NCBI RefSeq assembly: GCF_963667135.1
Contig: NZ_OY762974.1
Coordinates: forward strand, 1,550,001 to 1,614,000
From: an uncultured Macellibacteroides sp.
GTDB lineage: Bacteria > Bacteroidota > Bacteroidia > Bacteroidales > Tannerellaceae
Direction: 5' to 3'
Length of the DNA: 64,000 nucleotides
Below are positions 8,815 to 17,840 of the stretch, piece after piece (within the stretch, counting starts at the first letter, position 1; every line of letters begins with the position of its first letter). A model generated the notes under the pieces. That model made no database searches, was not told where the DNA came from, and worked only from the letters and a program-made list of their open reading frames with translations. The position numbers were made by a program, and so were the translations under genes.

Positions 8815-11430
8815 GTGGCAAAGCAAGTGGTTGAAACCCCTTTGATGAAGCAATATTTAGAGATTAAAACGAAGCATCCGGATGCTATTTTACTGTTTCG
8901 GGTGGGCGACTTTTACGAAACCTTTTCGGACGACGCCATCGTTGCGGCAGAAATATTAGGCATTACACTGACCCGCCGTGCAAACGGTTCTGCACAGTTT
9001 GTTGAACTGGCAGGTTTCCCTCACCATGCCCTCGATACCTACTTACCTAAACTTGTCCGCGCCGGCAAGCGCGTGGCTATCTGCGATCAGCTTGAAGATC
9101 CGAAGATGACTAAGAAGTTGGTAAAAAGGGGAATAACCGAACTGGTTACTCCCGGGGTTTCCATTAATGATAACATACTGAATCATAAAGAAAATAACTT
9201 TCTGGCGGCCGTTCATTTCACAAAAGATTGCTGTGGGATCTCCTTTTTGGATATCTCCACGGGCGAATTCCTTACGGCCGAAGGAACCTTCGATTACGTA
9301 GACAAGCTACTTAATAACTTTTCTCCCAAGGAAGTGCTGGTGGAACGGAATAACAGGAAACGTTTTGAAGAATGTTTTGGTCCGCGCTTCTTTATTTTTG
9401 AGCTCGAAGATTGGGTATTTACCTCCGATGCTGCCAATGACAGGTTGCTGAAGCATTTCGAAACCAACAACCTGAAGGGATTCGGTGTACAGCATCTTAA
9501 GCTTGGCATTGTGGCTGCAGGAGCCATTCTTCAGTATCTGGATATTACCCAGCATACCCAAATAGCGCACATTACCTCGCTTTCCCGGATAGAAGAGGAT
9601 AGGTACGTGCGCCTGGATAAATTTACAGTGCGCAGTCTGGAACTGGTGGGTACTATGAATGACGAAGGAACCAGTCTGCTGCAAGTATTGGATAAAACGG
9701 TTTCTCCCATGGGATCGCGTATGTTGCGTCGCTGGATTGTGTTTCCGCTGAAAGACGTGAAACCTATTGAAGACCGGCAGAATGTGGTGGAATACTTTTT
9801 CCGTCACCCGGACCTGAAGCAATTGCTTGACGAACAGCTTAACCTTATAGGCGATTTGGAACGCATTATCTCTAAAGTGGCCGTTGGACGTGTGTCGCCC
9901 CGTGAAGTGATACAGCTTAAGGTAGCACTACGGGCCATCGATCCGATTAAAACAGCCTGTATGGAAAGCGATGATGATAGTCTTCGCCGGATTGGCGAAC
10001 AACTCAATGCCTGTGCGCTGATCCGCGATCGCATAGAAAAGGAGATCAATCCCGATGCACCTTCGCAGATAAATCGTGGCGGGGTAATGCGTGAAGGAGT
10101 AAACACTGAATTGGACGAACTCCGTAGCCTGGCTTATTCGGGCAAAGATTATTTACTGCGGATTCAGCAACGTGAAATAGAATTGACGGGCATATCGAGC
10201 CTTAAAATAGCATTTAATAACGTTTTTGGGTATTATATAGAGGTCCGCAACACGCACAAAGATAAAGTCCCGGCGGAATGGATACGAAAACAGACGCTTG
10301 TGAACGCCGAGCGTTATATCACCCAGGAGCTCAAAGAGTACGAAGAAAAGATTCTGGGGGCCGAAGAAAAGATCCTTTCACTGGAAACACGTCTGTTTAG
10401 CGATCTGGTGCTTTGCCTGATGGAATATATAGCACCGATTCAAGGCAATGCCAACCTGATAGGCCGGATAGACTGTCTGCTTTCCTTTGCCAAAGCGGCC
10501 GAAAGCAACCGCTATATGCGCCCGGAAGTAAATGAATCGGATGTGATCGACATTAAGGCGGGCCGCCATCCGGTTATCGAAAAGCAATTGCCATTGGGTG
10601 AATCCTATATTGCCAACGATGTGTATCTGGACGACGAACACCAGCAGGTAATCATGATTACCGGTCCCAATATGGCGGGTAAATCGGCTTTGCTCCGTCA
10701 GACCGCCCTTATTACCCTCATGGCACAGATTGGCTCCTTTGTTCCTGCCGAGAGCGCCCGTATCGGTTTGGTAGATAAGATATTTACCCGGGTTGGAGCT
10801 TCCGATAATATTTCCGTAGGCGAATCTACCTTTATGGTGGAAATGAACGAAGCATCCGATATCCTGAATAACCTTTCACCCAAAAGTCTGGTGCTGTTTG
10901 ATGAGCTGGGCCGCGGAACAAGTACGTACGATGGAATCTCTATCGCCTGGGCCATTGTGGAATACATACACGAGCACCCGAATGCCAGAGCCAAAACCCT
11001 TTTTGCCACGCACTATCATGAATTGAACGAAATGGAACACTCCTTCCACCGTATCAAAAACTACAATGTGTCGGTAAAGGAAGTAGGCAACAAGGTAATT
11101 TTCCTCCGCAAACTGGTTCCCGGAGGAAGCGAACACAGCTTTGGTATCCACGTGGCAAAGATGGCAGGTATGCCTAAAAGCATTGTAAAACGTTCCGGCG
11201 AAATCCTGAAGCAGCTCGAAACAGAGAATCGCCAGGGAGGTGTTGCCACGAAACCCGTAAAGGGAATAGCGGCCAAGGCCGAGGGTTATCAGCTTAGCTT
11301 TTTCCAGCTGGACGATCCTGTCCTTTCGCAGGTTCGCGACGAAATAAAGAATATGGATGTAAACAATCTTACACCCCTTGAGGCACTTAATAAGTTAAGT
11401 GATATCAAACGAATAATAACCGGCAAATAA
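8815..11430 (+). CDS. mutS: DNA mismatch repair ATPase MutS
   Basis: An 871-residue full-length MutS. Domain I carries the mismatch-contact motif VGDFYETF; the connector, lever and clamp follow; the ATPase has Walker [14 protein letters not shown], Walker [17 protein letters not shown] and the ATHYHEL switch motif. The C-terminus ends with a helix-turn-helix-like dimerisation segment and a short tail. It recognises mismatches and small loops and recruits MutL. The start is GTG at 8815; there is no ATG upstream in frame before the promoter, and this start gives the normal N-terminus ([18 protein letters not shown]). It is alone in its transcription unit; mutL is not nearby. Confidence 0.98.
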   Translation: MAKQVVETPLMKQYLEIKTKHPDAILLFRVGDFYETFSDDAIVAAEILGITLTRRANGSAQFVELAGFPHHALDTYLPKLVRAGKRVAICDQLEDPKMTKKLVKRGITELVTPGVSINDNILNHKENNFLAAVHFTKDCCGISFLDISTGEFLTAEGTFDYVDKLLNNFSPKEVLVERNNRKRFEECFGPRFFIFELEDWVFTSDAANDRLLKHFETNNLKGFGVQHLKLGIVAAGAILQYLDITQHTQIAHITSLSRIEEDRYVRLDKFTVRSLELVGTMNDEGTSLLQVLDKTVSPMGSRMLRRWIVFPLKDVKPIEDRQNVVEYFFRHPDLKQLLDEQLNLIGDLERIISKVAVGRVSPREVIQLKVALRAIDPIKTACMESDDDSLRRIGEQLNACALIRDRIEKEINPDAPSQINRGGVMREGVNTELDELRSLAYSGKDYLLRIQQREIELTGISSLKIAFNNVFGYYIEVRNTHKDKVPAEWIRKQTLVNAERYITQELKEYEEKILGAEEKILSLETRLFSDLVLCLMEYIAPIQGNANLIGRIDCLLSFAKAAESNRYMRPEVNESDVIDIKAGRHPVIEKQLPLGESYIANDVYLDDEHQQVIMITGPNMAGKSALLRQTALITLMAQIGSFVPAESARIGLVDKIFTRVGASDNISVGESTFMVEMNEASDILNNLSPKSLVLFDELGRGTSTYDGISIAWAIVEYIHEHPNARAKTLFATHYHELNEMEHSFHRIKNYNVSVKEVGNKVIFLRKLVPGGSEHSFGIHVAKMAGMPKSIVKRSGEILKQLETENRQGGVATKPVKGIAAKAEGYQLSFFQLDDPVLSQVRDEIKNMDVNNLTPLEALNKLSDIKRIITGK

Positions 11431-11585
11431 GCCGGCTGTTGTGTAGAATAGGAATAATCAGGATTTATTGTGTTAATTCCTGCTTTGTTTGTACGATTAA
11501 TTAAATGAAAGTGTTTACTTTGTCCCCCTCAAACATGTATTACGGGTGTTTTTTTAGCATTAATTCTAATTGTAAAACCAAAGAA

Positions 11586-12425
11586 ATGACTAAATTACTA
11601 AAAATCAATTTGTTTGCAATAATTGCATTGCTTACTACAGGAACTCTTTTTGCTCAAGACAAGATTTATCGTAAAAACCCTACAGACACTATTCCGTGTA
11701 AGATTGTTGAAGTAGGAGAGGAGCTGATTAAGTATTCTACGGATACCTATTCGCAAAACCTTACATTTTCGGTAGACAAAAATAATGTTTCCAGGATTGT
11801 TTTTGAGAATGGAAAAGAAATGACTTTTGCTGATTCTATGTTCGGAAAGGAGAATTACGAATCGCAACGTAAAGATGCCATAAAATTGAGTTTCCTTTCT
11901 CCTTTGATGGGGGCAACCATATTTTCTTACGAACATAGCGTGAAACCGGGTCAGTCTATGGAATTCGGACTTGGTATCATTGGCGCAGGAAGGGATGTGG
12001 ATGATGTTAATCCTTTTGGTGCAGTAGCTAAATTTGGGTATAAGTTCATAACCTCGCCCGATTGGTACGACCGCCGTAATAGGTACTCCCATATTCTTAA
12101 AGGTTCGTATGTAAAGCCCGAAGTAACCGTTTTGCATTATACGGCCGACTATTACCGCTATTCCTATAACGAAAGCCAGAATGAATTCAATGTAAGCAAG
12201 GAAAAGGCCAACACGACTATGTTCTCTTTTATGATTGTAGGTGGTAAACAATGGGTATTTAATGACCTGTTTTTGGTGGATCTGTTTGCCGGAGTCGGAT
12301 ACGGTTTCGGGCACAATCCGCGGGACGAATCCTGGCATTATGGCTTTTTGGGAGCCGACGGTTCGACACCATTAACGCTTACTGCCGGACTCAAGATAGG
12401 TTTCCTTTTAGGGAAGAAGAAGTAA
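11586..12425 (+). CDS. Secreted protein of unknown function, possible outer-membrane beta-barrel
   Basis: I start this 279-residue protein at the ATG at 11586 because translation from there begins with a clean signal peptide (LFAIIALLTTGTLFAQ); the longer frame adds 27 residues without export character. The first ~90 mature residues (DKIYRKNPTDTIPCKIVEVG, then SVDKNNVSRIVFENGKEM) match a small beta-rich region common in Bacteroidota exported proteins. The rest alternates glycine and aromatic strands (FGLGIIGAGRD, KPEVTVLHYTADYYRYSYN, FLVDLFAGVGYGFGH, LTLTAGLKIGFLLGKKK), which suggests an eight-or-so-strand barrel. No family could be assigned. It stands alone between mutS and repeat array B. 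Confidence 0.7.
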   Translation: MTKLLKINLFAIIALLTTGTLFAQDKIYRKNPTDTIPCKIVEVGEELIKYSTDTYSQNLTFSVDKNNVSRIVFENGKEMTFADSMFGKENYESQRKDAIKLSFLSPLMGATIFSYEHSVKPGQSMEFGLGIIGAGRDVDDVNPFGAVAKFGYKFITSPDWYDRRNRYSHILKGSYVKPEVTVLHYTADYYRYSYNESQNEFNVSKEKANTTMFSFMIVGGKQWVFNDLFLVDLFAGVGYGFGHNPRDESWHYGFLGADGSTPLTLTAGLKIGFLLGKKK

Positions 12426-12477
12426 TCTTTAAGCATAAATCCGGAAGGAACTAAGATTCTTTCCAGGTACTTTACTG

Positions 12478-12543
12478 CCGTGCGCCCATGGGGATAAAAA
12501 AATACCCCCATGGGCGTATTTTTTTGCCCCCATGGGCGCACGA
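12478..12543. repeat. 22-bp palindromic unit array B (3 units)
   Basis: CCATGG occurs at 12508-12513 and 12530-12535 and first at 12486-12491, so the centres are exactly 22 bp apart. The fullest unit reads ATACCCCCATGGGCGTAT. Spacers are A-runs or T-runs. Adjacent units pair (GCGCCCATGGGG with CCCCATGGGCG) and are followed by T7, so the first two could act as a terminator for the upstream gene. The design matches arrays A and C, but the core is different. Confidence 0.8.
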
Positions 12544-12555
12544 TACAAAGCTTAC

Positions 12556-12563
12556 TATCTTTG
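12556..12563 (+). promoter_or_regulatory. Orphan -7 promoter-like box next to array B
   Basis: TATCTTTG on the plus strand, 13 bp after repeat array B. Nothing credible is encoded in this direction: it points into the 3' end of the opposite-strand gene at 12658-13116. It could drive an antisense or small RNA, or be a chance match. Confidence 0.35.
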
Positions 12564-12657
12564 CCTTTAGTATAAACGAAGACGAGCCTTAGCTCAAGCA
12601 GGTTTGCGAACTAATTTCGGTTTGTTTCCGGCCATAAGCAAAGGGATTCACTTAGGA

Positions 12658-13116
12658 TTAAAAAGGATTGAGTTCGTCCAGTTTAAAAGAAACCTTGGCT
12701 CCTTTGGGAAGCTTTCTTACAATAGAGCCGTACATAAAGGTATCCGGATGCATCATATCTCCGGCTACTTTAACCATATAGGCGTAGTGTTTCTTTGCAA
12801 TACGGATAAAAGAATGCCGCATATCCTTAACCTGGCTAAAGTAGGTGCCAACGCCAAGAAGAAGACTGTATTTGGAGAAGTCAATGTCTTTAAGAAAAGA
12901 GAGCGATTCAAATTCTTCCGGACTAAACATCCATTCAAGTTCTTTTTGCGAGCGTATTACTTTTTTCTCACCCGGTTCCATATCGCCTTTGAAGTGCATG
13001 ATGGGAAGTTCCTTAACAATTACGGCATCGGATATTTCTACTTCATTCCCGGTCTTTACAATGCCTTGAAAAGGAATGAGTGATGCCAGCATGCTGAATA
13101 ATTTTATTGCATCCAT
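12658..13116 (-). CDS. Small exported protein of unknown function
   Basis: A 152-residue frame on the minus strand. It starts with a short hydrophobic N-terminus (MDAIKLFSMLASLIPFQG) that may be a weak signal peptide, then a folded-looking body: VIVKELPIMHFKG, VIRSQKELEWMFSPEEFESL, FSKYSLLLGVGTYFSQVKDM and KAKVSF-like KGAKVSFKLDELNPF. The alternation of acidic and hydrophobic residues and the lack of rare-residue clustering favour this frame over the overlapping plus-strand frame at 12604-13083, which is full of Cys/His/Phe/Asn shadows. No family was recognised; resemblance to small beta-sandwich PrcB-like or protease-inhibitor-like secreted domains is only an impression. Confidence 0.6.
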   Translation of the reverse strand: MDAIKLFSMLASLIPFQGIVKTGNEVEISDAVIVKELPIMHFKGDMEPGEKKVIRSQKELEWMFSPEEFESLSFLKDIDFSKYSLLLGVGTYFSQVKDMRHSFIRIAKKHYAYMVKVAGDMMHPDTFMYGSIVRKLPKGAKVSFKLDELNPF

Positions 13117-13313
13117 AGGGCAAAAGGTTTTTTAATGGTTTATTGTGAAAACGTCCCACAATATACTAATTTAGATGCAAAGTTGTACGCGAATGTTGCA
13201 CCGATATCGTGATTTTTTATGTTAAAAGATTTGTCTACCTTTACCCCGGAATGCTTGTAATAACAACACTTTGTTGAAGCGAAACATACTAATTTAAACA
13301 ACCTTCAGATTTT

Positions 13314-13700
13314 ATGGCTATTAAGTATCGCATGACTAAACGACCCGATAACTTGTCTACTTCCAGTGGAAAAGGTCTTTATCCCCGAATTATCCGCAAC
13401 CAGAATATGGATTCGTCCGCTTTAGCAAAAAGACTATCCAAAGGATCACCCCTTCTTAAAGGCGAGATGCTGGGCTGTATCGAGCAGATTAAATCGCAAC
13501 TTATAGAAGAATTACTGAATGGGAACAGTGTCTCCATCGATGGACTGGGAACTTTTTCCTTGTCGGCCGAAGCCAACAGGTCGGTAGACAAGCCCGAAGA
13601 AATACGGGCTGCCTCGATACACGTTAAGTCGGTCAACTTCAGAGCTGCGCCCGAACTGATGTCGCGCATGAAGGAAGCCCGTTTCGAACGGGAAGAGTAG
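13314..13700 (+). CDS. HU/HIG-family DNA-binding protein
   Basis: A 128-residue histone-like protein of the Bacteroidota HU-HIG type. The N-terminal half contains the extended arm and dimer helices (DSSALAKRLSKGSPLLKGEM, IKSQLIEELLNGNSVSIDG); LGTFSLSAE is the beta-turn region seen in HU proteins; the C-terminus carries VKSVNFRAAPELMSRMKEA. These proteins are thought to bend DNA or act in local chromatin structure. The gene converges on the propeller gene, with 8 bp between stop codons. A second HU/HIG gene is encoded at 37598-37984; the two share length and design but not close sequence. Confidence 0.85.
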   Translation: MAIKYRMTKRPDNLSTSSGKGLYPRIIRNQNMDSSALAKRLSKGSPLLKGEMLGCIEQIKSQLIEELLNGNSVSIDGLGTFSLSAEANRSVDKPEEIRAASIHVKSVNFRAAPELMSRMKEARFEREE

Positions 13701-13713
13701 GAGCAAGCCTACT
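13696..13713. terminator. Small hairpin spanning both stop codons of convergent genes
   Basis: AGTAGG pairs with CCTACT around a 6-nt loop and covers the stop codons of the HU-like gene and of the propeller gene. No T-run follows, so terminator function is doubtful. Confidence 0.3.
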
Positions 13714-14620
13714 TCAGTTTATAGCTTACAAAGGCCACCTTTTTACTGTCGGGCGACCATGAATTAACGTTTATGGTTCCTTGTCCGCCAAAAAGCTGCA
13801 CCAGCGTTTTTGGTTCGCCTCCCTGCGCCGGTATGATACGAAGTTCCACATTCTTGTTGGCAAGGTGTTCTGAGGGCTTTAAATCCCCTTTTTGATAGGC
13901 AATATAAAGCACTTGTTGTCCGTCGGGCGATATGTGAGGGAACCAGGCATTGCGGGTCTCATCGAAAGTTAGCTGTGTTTGTTCGCTTCCATCGGCTTTC
14001 ATGCGCCATACCTGCATGAGTCCGCTTCGTACCGAATTGAACCAGATGTATTGTCCGCACGGCGAATATTCAGGTCCGTCGTCCAGCCCTTCAGCCGTAG
14101 TCAACCTTACTTCTTCGCCCCCTTCGGCAGGTATTACATACACATCGTAATTCCCGTTTCGGTCGGCACAATAGGCAAGTTGCTTTCCGTCGGGCGACCA
14201 CCCGTGCAGGTAACTAGGTGCCAGCGGCGTAATTAGTCTGGGAATACCCCCTTCGATGGGTAGTGTATAGATGCGAGACCTTCCATCTTCTTTTGTACCG
14301 TGACTGATGGCAATCTGTTTCCCGTCGGCCGACAGCACATGGTCGTTGTTGCAACGGGTAGCAAATCCCGTACAGATATTCACGGGCTCACCCGGTTGAT
14401 CGGGCGCAAGCTTATACAATTTACCCCCGCTGTTATAAACAAGCCATTGCCCATCTGTAGTCCAGTTAGGAGCTTCTATCAGGTAAGGAAACTCCTTTAC
14501 AACGGTACGCGTTCCGGTTTCTACTTCCAGAATCTCCAGCATGCTGGTAACCTGCTGTTGCTGGGCACTTGCAGCACTAAGAATGAGAGAACAACCCATG
14601 GCACAAAGTATTCGTTTCAT
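13709..14620 (-). CDS. TolB-like beta-propeller (PD40/WD40-type) secreted protein
   Basis: Begins at the ATG at 14620; an in-frame TTG at 14629 gives a longer but less likely start. The signal peptide is RILCAMGCSLILSAASAQ. About six TolB/PD40 repeats follow, with the family's SPDG turn: APNWTTDGQWLVYN, NDHVLSADGKQIAIS, YLHGWSPDGKQLAY, GPEYSPCGQYIWF, FPHISPDGQQVLYI and SWSPDSKKVAFV. The blades form a closed propeller of about 303 residues, without the N-terminal TolB domain. Such proteins in Bacteroidota are usually periplasmic or surface binding proteins of unknown ligand. A -7 box lies at 14646-14653. Confidence 0.85.
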   Translation of the reverse strand: MKRILCAMGCSLILSAASAQQQQVTSMLEILEVETGTRTVVKEFPYLIEAPNWTTDGQWLVYNSGGKLYKLAPDQPGEPVNICTGFATRCNNDHVLSADGKQIAISHGTKEDGRSRIYTLPIEGGIPRLITPLAPSYLHGWSPDGKQLAYCADRNGNYDVYVIPAEGGEEVRLTTAEGLDDGPEYSPCGQYIWFNSVRSGLMQVWRMKADGSEQTQLTFDETRNAWFPHISPDGQQVLYIAYQKGDLKPSEHLANKNVELRIIPAQGGEPKTLVQLFGGQGTINVNSWSPDSKKVAFVSYKLK

Positions 14621-14645
14621 AATACACAAGAATTAAGAATGTACA

Positions 14646-14653
14646 CAAACATA
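14646..14653 (-). promoter_or_regulatory. -7 promoter box of the propeller gene
   Basis: Minus-strand TATGTTTG, a TAnnTTTG match, 26 bp upstream of the ATG at 14620. Confidence 0.5.
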
Positions 14654-14690
14654 CAAAAAAGAATGCCATACACCAGAAGCTAATGAGCAT

Positions 14691-14722
14691 AAAAAAAGGC
14701 TGCCCGAGCGACAACCTTTTTT
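14691..14722 (-). terminator. Terminator of the PiT transcript
   Basis: AAAAAAAGGCTG and CAACCTTTTTT form a stem with one mismatch around CCCGAGCGA. Read on the minus strand it ends in a T-run 15 bp after the PiT stop. Confidence 0.7.
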
Positions 14723-14737
14723 ATATTTCCTATTTAC

Positions 14738-15742
14738 TTACTTAATCCCCAAAAAATCTATCAACAGATAAATGAGCGCAGCCAGAGCGGCACTCACTGG
14801 AATGGTAAGTATCCATGCCCAAAGCAGATTAATGGTAATACCCCAGCGAACGGCTGATAGTCTTTTTACAGCGCCTACCCCCATAATAGCACCTGTAATG
14901 GTGTGAGTTGTACTCACAGGAATTTTAAGAAGTTCGGTAATGAAAAGCGTTGTTGCACCGGCAGTTTCCGCACATACTCCTTCAAGAGAAGTAACCTTCG
15001 TGATTTTGCTTCCCATTGTTTTTACAATGCGCCATCCTCCGGCCATGGTTCCCATACCGATGGCTGCGAAGCAGGTTAAAGGGACCCAGTCAGGCATCGC
15101 ATTGACTGAATCAAGTTCGCCTGCAGCGATCATTGCAGTGGCAATAATACCCATTACTTTCTGCGAGTCGTTCATTCCATGTCCGAGACTGAATAACCCG
15201 GACGAGACCAATTGCAATCGCTTGAAAGTCTTTTCTGCTTTGCGGTTATTTACGTTTTTGAACAGCCATAGTACTCCGATGGTAATGATGGAAGAAATTA
15301 TCATCCCGATAAGTGGAGCTAATACAATAAATGAAGCAATCTTAATGATGGTTGCTCCATGTATGGATTGTATTCCGGCTCCTGCGATGGCAGCTCCCGC
15401 AAATCCTCCGATAAGCGTATGCGAGGAGGAAGAAGGGATTCCAAGACGCCAGGTAAGCAGGTTCCAGCTGATTGCTGCAACAAGTCCGGAGAGAATGATT
15501 GGCAGCGTTATGTATTCACGTATTACTGTTTTAGCCACAGTATCTGCAATACCAAATTCGCCAATCACATACTTAGCAACAAAAAAGGCAAGAAAATTAA
15601 AAGCAGCTGCCCAAAGAACCGCCTGAAAGGGGGTAAGCACACGTGTTGTTACAATCGTGGCTATTGAATTGGCTGCATCATGAAATCCGTTGATAAAATC
15701 GAATATTATTCCTAATGCTATAACAATAATAAGTAGCGTCAT
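14738..15742 (-). CDS. pit: PiT-family inorganic phosphate permease
   Basis: A 334-residue membrane permease. The two PiT signature halves are DFINGFHDAANSIATIVTTR near the N-terminus and SLGHGMNDSQKVMGIIAT in the second repeat; the TTFITELLKIPVSTTHTITG segment is also typical. About ten membrane spans are visible. It symports phosphate (probably as metal phosphate) with protons or sodium. It is the second gene of a two-gene operon: the DUF47 partner is upstream, with 15 bp between. A second, larger PiT is at 55354-57597. Confidence 0.95.
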   Translation of the reverse strand: MTLLIIVIALGIIFDFINGFHDAANSIATIVTTRVLTPFQAVLWAAAFNFLAFFVAKYVIGEFGIADTVAKTVIREYITLPIILSGLVAAISWNLLTWRLGIPSSSSHTLIGGFAGAAIAGAGIQSIHGATIIKIASFIVLAPLIGMIISSIITIGVLWLFKNVNNRKAEKTFKRLQLVSSGLFSLGHGMNDSQKVMGIIATAMIAAGELDSVNAMPDWVPLTCFAAIGMGTMAGGWRIVKTMGSKITKVTSLEGVCAETAGATTLFITELLKIPVSTTHTITGAIMGVGAVKRLSAVRWGITINLLWAWILTIPVSAALAALIYLLIDFLGIK

Positions 15743-15757
15743 AATTATTCTGGATTA

Positions 15758-16408
15758 TCAGGCGTATTTTACTAAGATGGACTTGATTACCTTTCCGGTA
15801 CTGTTTATTTTATTCACAGTTTTTTCAAGCTCTTGTATAATTTCTTTCATTTTAATGAGTTCGACCGAACTTGTCTCTTCCTTGAAAAGACTCATGATTG
15901 CTTTTTCGTATACGACGTCTGCTTCTTGTTCCAGCCTTTTGATCTCCTTGCAATGATTCCGAAGCTGAGCGTCTGTCTTTTTCATGTTCTGCAATTCGTT
16001 CACAGCACTCTGTACTTCAATACATCCCTTATAAATGATATCCGCCAGAATTTCCGAGTTGATGTTTAGGGTCTGCGGAGAGTAAAGAAGTACTTTATGC
16101 GCGCAGCGGTTAATTATATCAATTATATCGTCCAGAATATCTGCCAGTTCATGAATATCTTCCCTGTCGAAGGGGGTGATAAAGGTATCGTTTAATGCTT
16201 TGAAAGTTTTTCCTGCTACTTTATCTCCTTTAACCTCTTCTACTTTTATCAACCGGCATAATTCAGTTCTCCGTTCTTCGTTATTGGTCGAGAATAGTTC
16301 TTTCAAAAGAACGGATGATTGTACAAGGATAGAGGTTGCTTCATCTAGCAAAGGAAAAAACTTAACATCTTTAGGAGCGAATACGCTTAACAGAGTATTA
16401 ATTTTCAT
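15758..16408 (-). CDS. DUF47/PhoU-like accessory protein of PiT
   Basis: A 216-residue all-helical cytoplasmic protein of the PIT accessory (DUF47) family, related to PhoU. The sequence is mostly helical with acidic/hydrophobic heptads: LFSTNNEERRTELCRLIKVEE, TFITPFDREDIHELADILDDIIDIINR (the conserved PFDREDI motif of the family) and KEIKRLEQEADVVYEKAIM. PhoU-type proteins bind metals and tune phosphate transport. It is cotranscribed with and precedes the PiT permease. Confidence 0.93.
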   Translation of the reverse strand: MKINTLLSVFAPKDVKFFPLLDEATSILVQSSVLLKELFSTNNEERRTELCRLIKVEEVKGDKVAGKTFKALNDTFITPFDREDIHELADILDDIIDIINRCAHKVLLYSPQTLNINSEILADIIYKGCIEVQSAVNELQNMKKTDAQLRNHCKEIKRLEQEADVVYEKAIMSLFKEETSSVELIKMKEIIQELEKTVNKINSTGKVIKSILVKYA

Positions 16409-16436
16409 CTGTAGTTAATTAATTTTGTTTTGAATG

Positions 16437-16444
16437 CAAATTTA
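16437..16444 (-). promoter_or_regulatory. -7 promoter box of the DUF47-PiT operon
   Basis: Minus-strand TAAATTTG, 28 bp upstream of the DUF47 start at 16408. Confidence 0.5.
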
Positions 16445-16611
16445 GAATATTCAGGATATTTTTTAATTATATTTTCAAGATATAATAAAAAAATAGTTGT
16501 CGTAAGGCAATATTAACCAGCTGATTGCCTTTTATACTGATGATGGTATAAAACGGCTTTCAAAAGGAATGTTCAGTAACGTCGTTTTGCTGTATATCGG
16601 ATATGAAAACA

Positions 16612-16644
16612 ATACCCCCTGTCAACTAGTATGACAGAGGGTAT
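16612..16644 (-). terminator. Terminator of ychF
   Basis: ATACCCCCTGTCA and TGACAGAGGGTAT form a 13-bp stem with one mismatch around ACTAGTA. On the minus strand a T-rich run (TTGTTTT) follows, just after the ychF stop. Confidence 0.85.
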
Positions 16645-16650
16645 CGCGTT

Positions 16651-17754
16651 TTATACGTTAAAGCGGAAGTGCATAATGTCGCCATCTTCCACCACATATT
16701 CTTTTCCTTCCACACTCATTTTTCCAGCCTCTTTAACGGCGGCTTCCGATTTCAGTGCGATAAAATCTTTGTATTTGATTACTTCGGCACGAATAAAGCC
16801 TTTCTCAAAGTCGGTGTGGATTACACCTGCGCATTGAGGTGCCTTGCTTCCCTTAAGGAAAGTCCAGGCACGAACTTCCTGTACTCCTACCGTAAAATAA
16901 GTGTCCAGGTTAAGCAGCTTATAAGCTGATTTGATTAGACGGGCTACGCCGGATTCTTCCAAACCTATTTCTGACAGGAACATGGAACGTTCTTCATATG
17001 TTTCGAACTCCGCGATTTCGGATTCGATCTTGGCAGCTACAACAAGGATCTCTGCGTCTTCGTCTTTTACTGCCTCGCGTACCTGTTCAACGTATTTGTT
17101 ACCACCTACTGCGCTAGCTTCATCCACGTTGCAAACATACATTACCGGCTTGCTTGTTAACAGAAATAGTTCGCGTGAAAGCTTTTGTTCATCTTTCGTA
17201 TCGAAAGTTACTGTTCGCGCACTTTTCCCTTGCTCAAGAGCTTCCTTATATTTTACAAGTACCTCGTACATCATTTTCGCCTGCTTGTCGCCGCCGGTCT
17301 GTGCCTGTTTTTGCACTTTGGATATGCGGGACTCAATGGTTTCAAGGTCTTTTAGCTGCAATTCATAGTCGATAATTTCCTTGTCGCGCACAGGATTCAC
17401 AGATCCGTCCACGTGAGTGATGTTATCGTCGTCGAAACAACGTAATACATGCAGGATGGCATCGGTCTCACGAATGTTTGCAAGGAACTTGTTTCCTAAT
17501 CCTTCTCCTTTGCTGGCGCCTTTTACCAGACCAGCAATATCCACGATCTCGACCGTTGTAGGAACAATCCGGTGCGGATGAACCAATTCGGCCAATATGG
17601 TAAGACGCTCGTCGGGAACAGTAATTACACCCACATTGGGTTCGATTGTACAAAACGGAAAGTTAGCCGATTGGGCCTTCGCATTCGATAAACAGTTGAA
17701 TAAAGTAGACTTCCCAACGTTGGGTAAGCCTACAATGCCACATTGTAATGCCAT
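16651..17754 (-). CDS. ychF: YchF/OLA1-family ribosome-associated ATPase/GTPase
   Basis: A 367-residue Obg-family P-loop protein, full length. G1 is [13 protein letters not shown]3 is [17 protein letters not shown], and the C-terminal TGS domain covers the last ~85 residues ([20 protein letters not shown], then ending DIMHFRFNV). YchF binds the ribosome and prefers ATP in the homologues studied. It is monocistronic, with a promoter box at 17798-17805 and a terminator at 16612-16644. Confidence 0.97.
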   Translation of the reverse strand: MALQCGIVGLPNVGKSTLFNCLSNAKAQSANFPFCTIEPNVGVITVPDERLTILAELVHPHRIVPTTVEIVDIAGLVKGASKGEGLGNKFLANIRETDAILHVLRCFDDDNITHVDGSVNPVRDKEIIDYELQLKDLETIESRISKVQKQAQTGGDKQAKMMYEVLVKYKEALEQGKSARTVTFDTKDEQKLSRELFLLTSKPVMYVCNVDEASAVGGNKYVEQVREAVKDEDAEILVVAAKIESEIAEFETYEERSMFLSEIGLEESGVARLIKSAYKLLNLDTYFTVGVQEVRAWTFLKGSKAPQCAGVIHTDFEKGFIRAEVIKYKDFIALKSEAAVKEAGKMSVEGKEYVVEDGDIMHFRFNV

Positions 17755-17797
17755 TATATTAGTCGATTTTTAGTATATACGTCTCTATTTGAGGGTG

Positions 17798-17805
17798 CAA
17801 AGATA
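17798..17805 (-). promoter_or_regulatory. -7 promoter box of ychF
   Basis: Minus-strand TATCTTTG, 43 bp upstream of the ychF ATG. Confidence 0.6.
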
Positions 17806-17840
17806 CTAAATATTCTTTTTGCATCCGCATAGGGTGTAAG

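Larger units (their letters stand above)
16409..16650. other. AT-rich intergenic region between DUF47 and ychF
   Basis: Mainly AT-rich. It holds the minus-strand promoter box of the DUF47/PiT operon on the left and the ychF terminator on the right. Two hairpins in the middle, GGCAAT/ATTGCC at ~16506-16529 and TTTTATAC/GTATAAAA at 16530-16553, have no gene to serve. No ORF with coding character was seen. Confidence 0.5.

Noticed and set aside
11420-11435. Hairpin CCGGC/GCCGG over the mutS stop codon
   Set aside because: Only a 5-bp stem and no T-run; too weak to call a terminator.
11598-12338. 246-codon minus-strand frame
   Set aside because: Antisense to the secreted protein gene at 11586-12425, which has a signal peptide and a plausible fold.
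12577-12640. tRNA-like segment (CTTAGCTCAAGCAGG resembles a D-arm)
   Set aside because: No T-arm GGTTC-type sequence, no matching acceptor stem and no anticodon stem could be drawn.
12604-13083. 159-codon plus-strand frame
   Set aside because: It is the shadow of the minus-strand gene at 12658-13116, starts without ATG and has a shadow-like Cys/His/Phe-rich composition, although an orphan promoter box points at it.
14940-15626. 228-codon plus-strand frame
   Set aside because: Antisense to the PiT permease; Ser/Pro/Ala/Thr-rich shadow composition.
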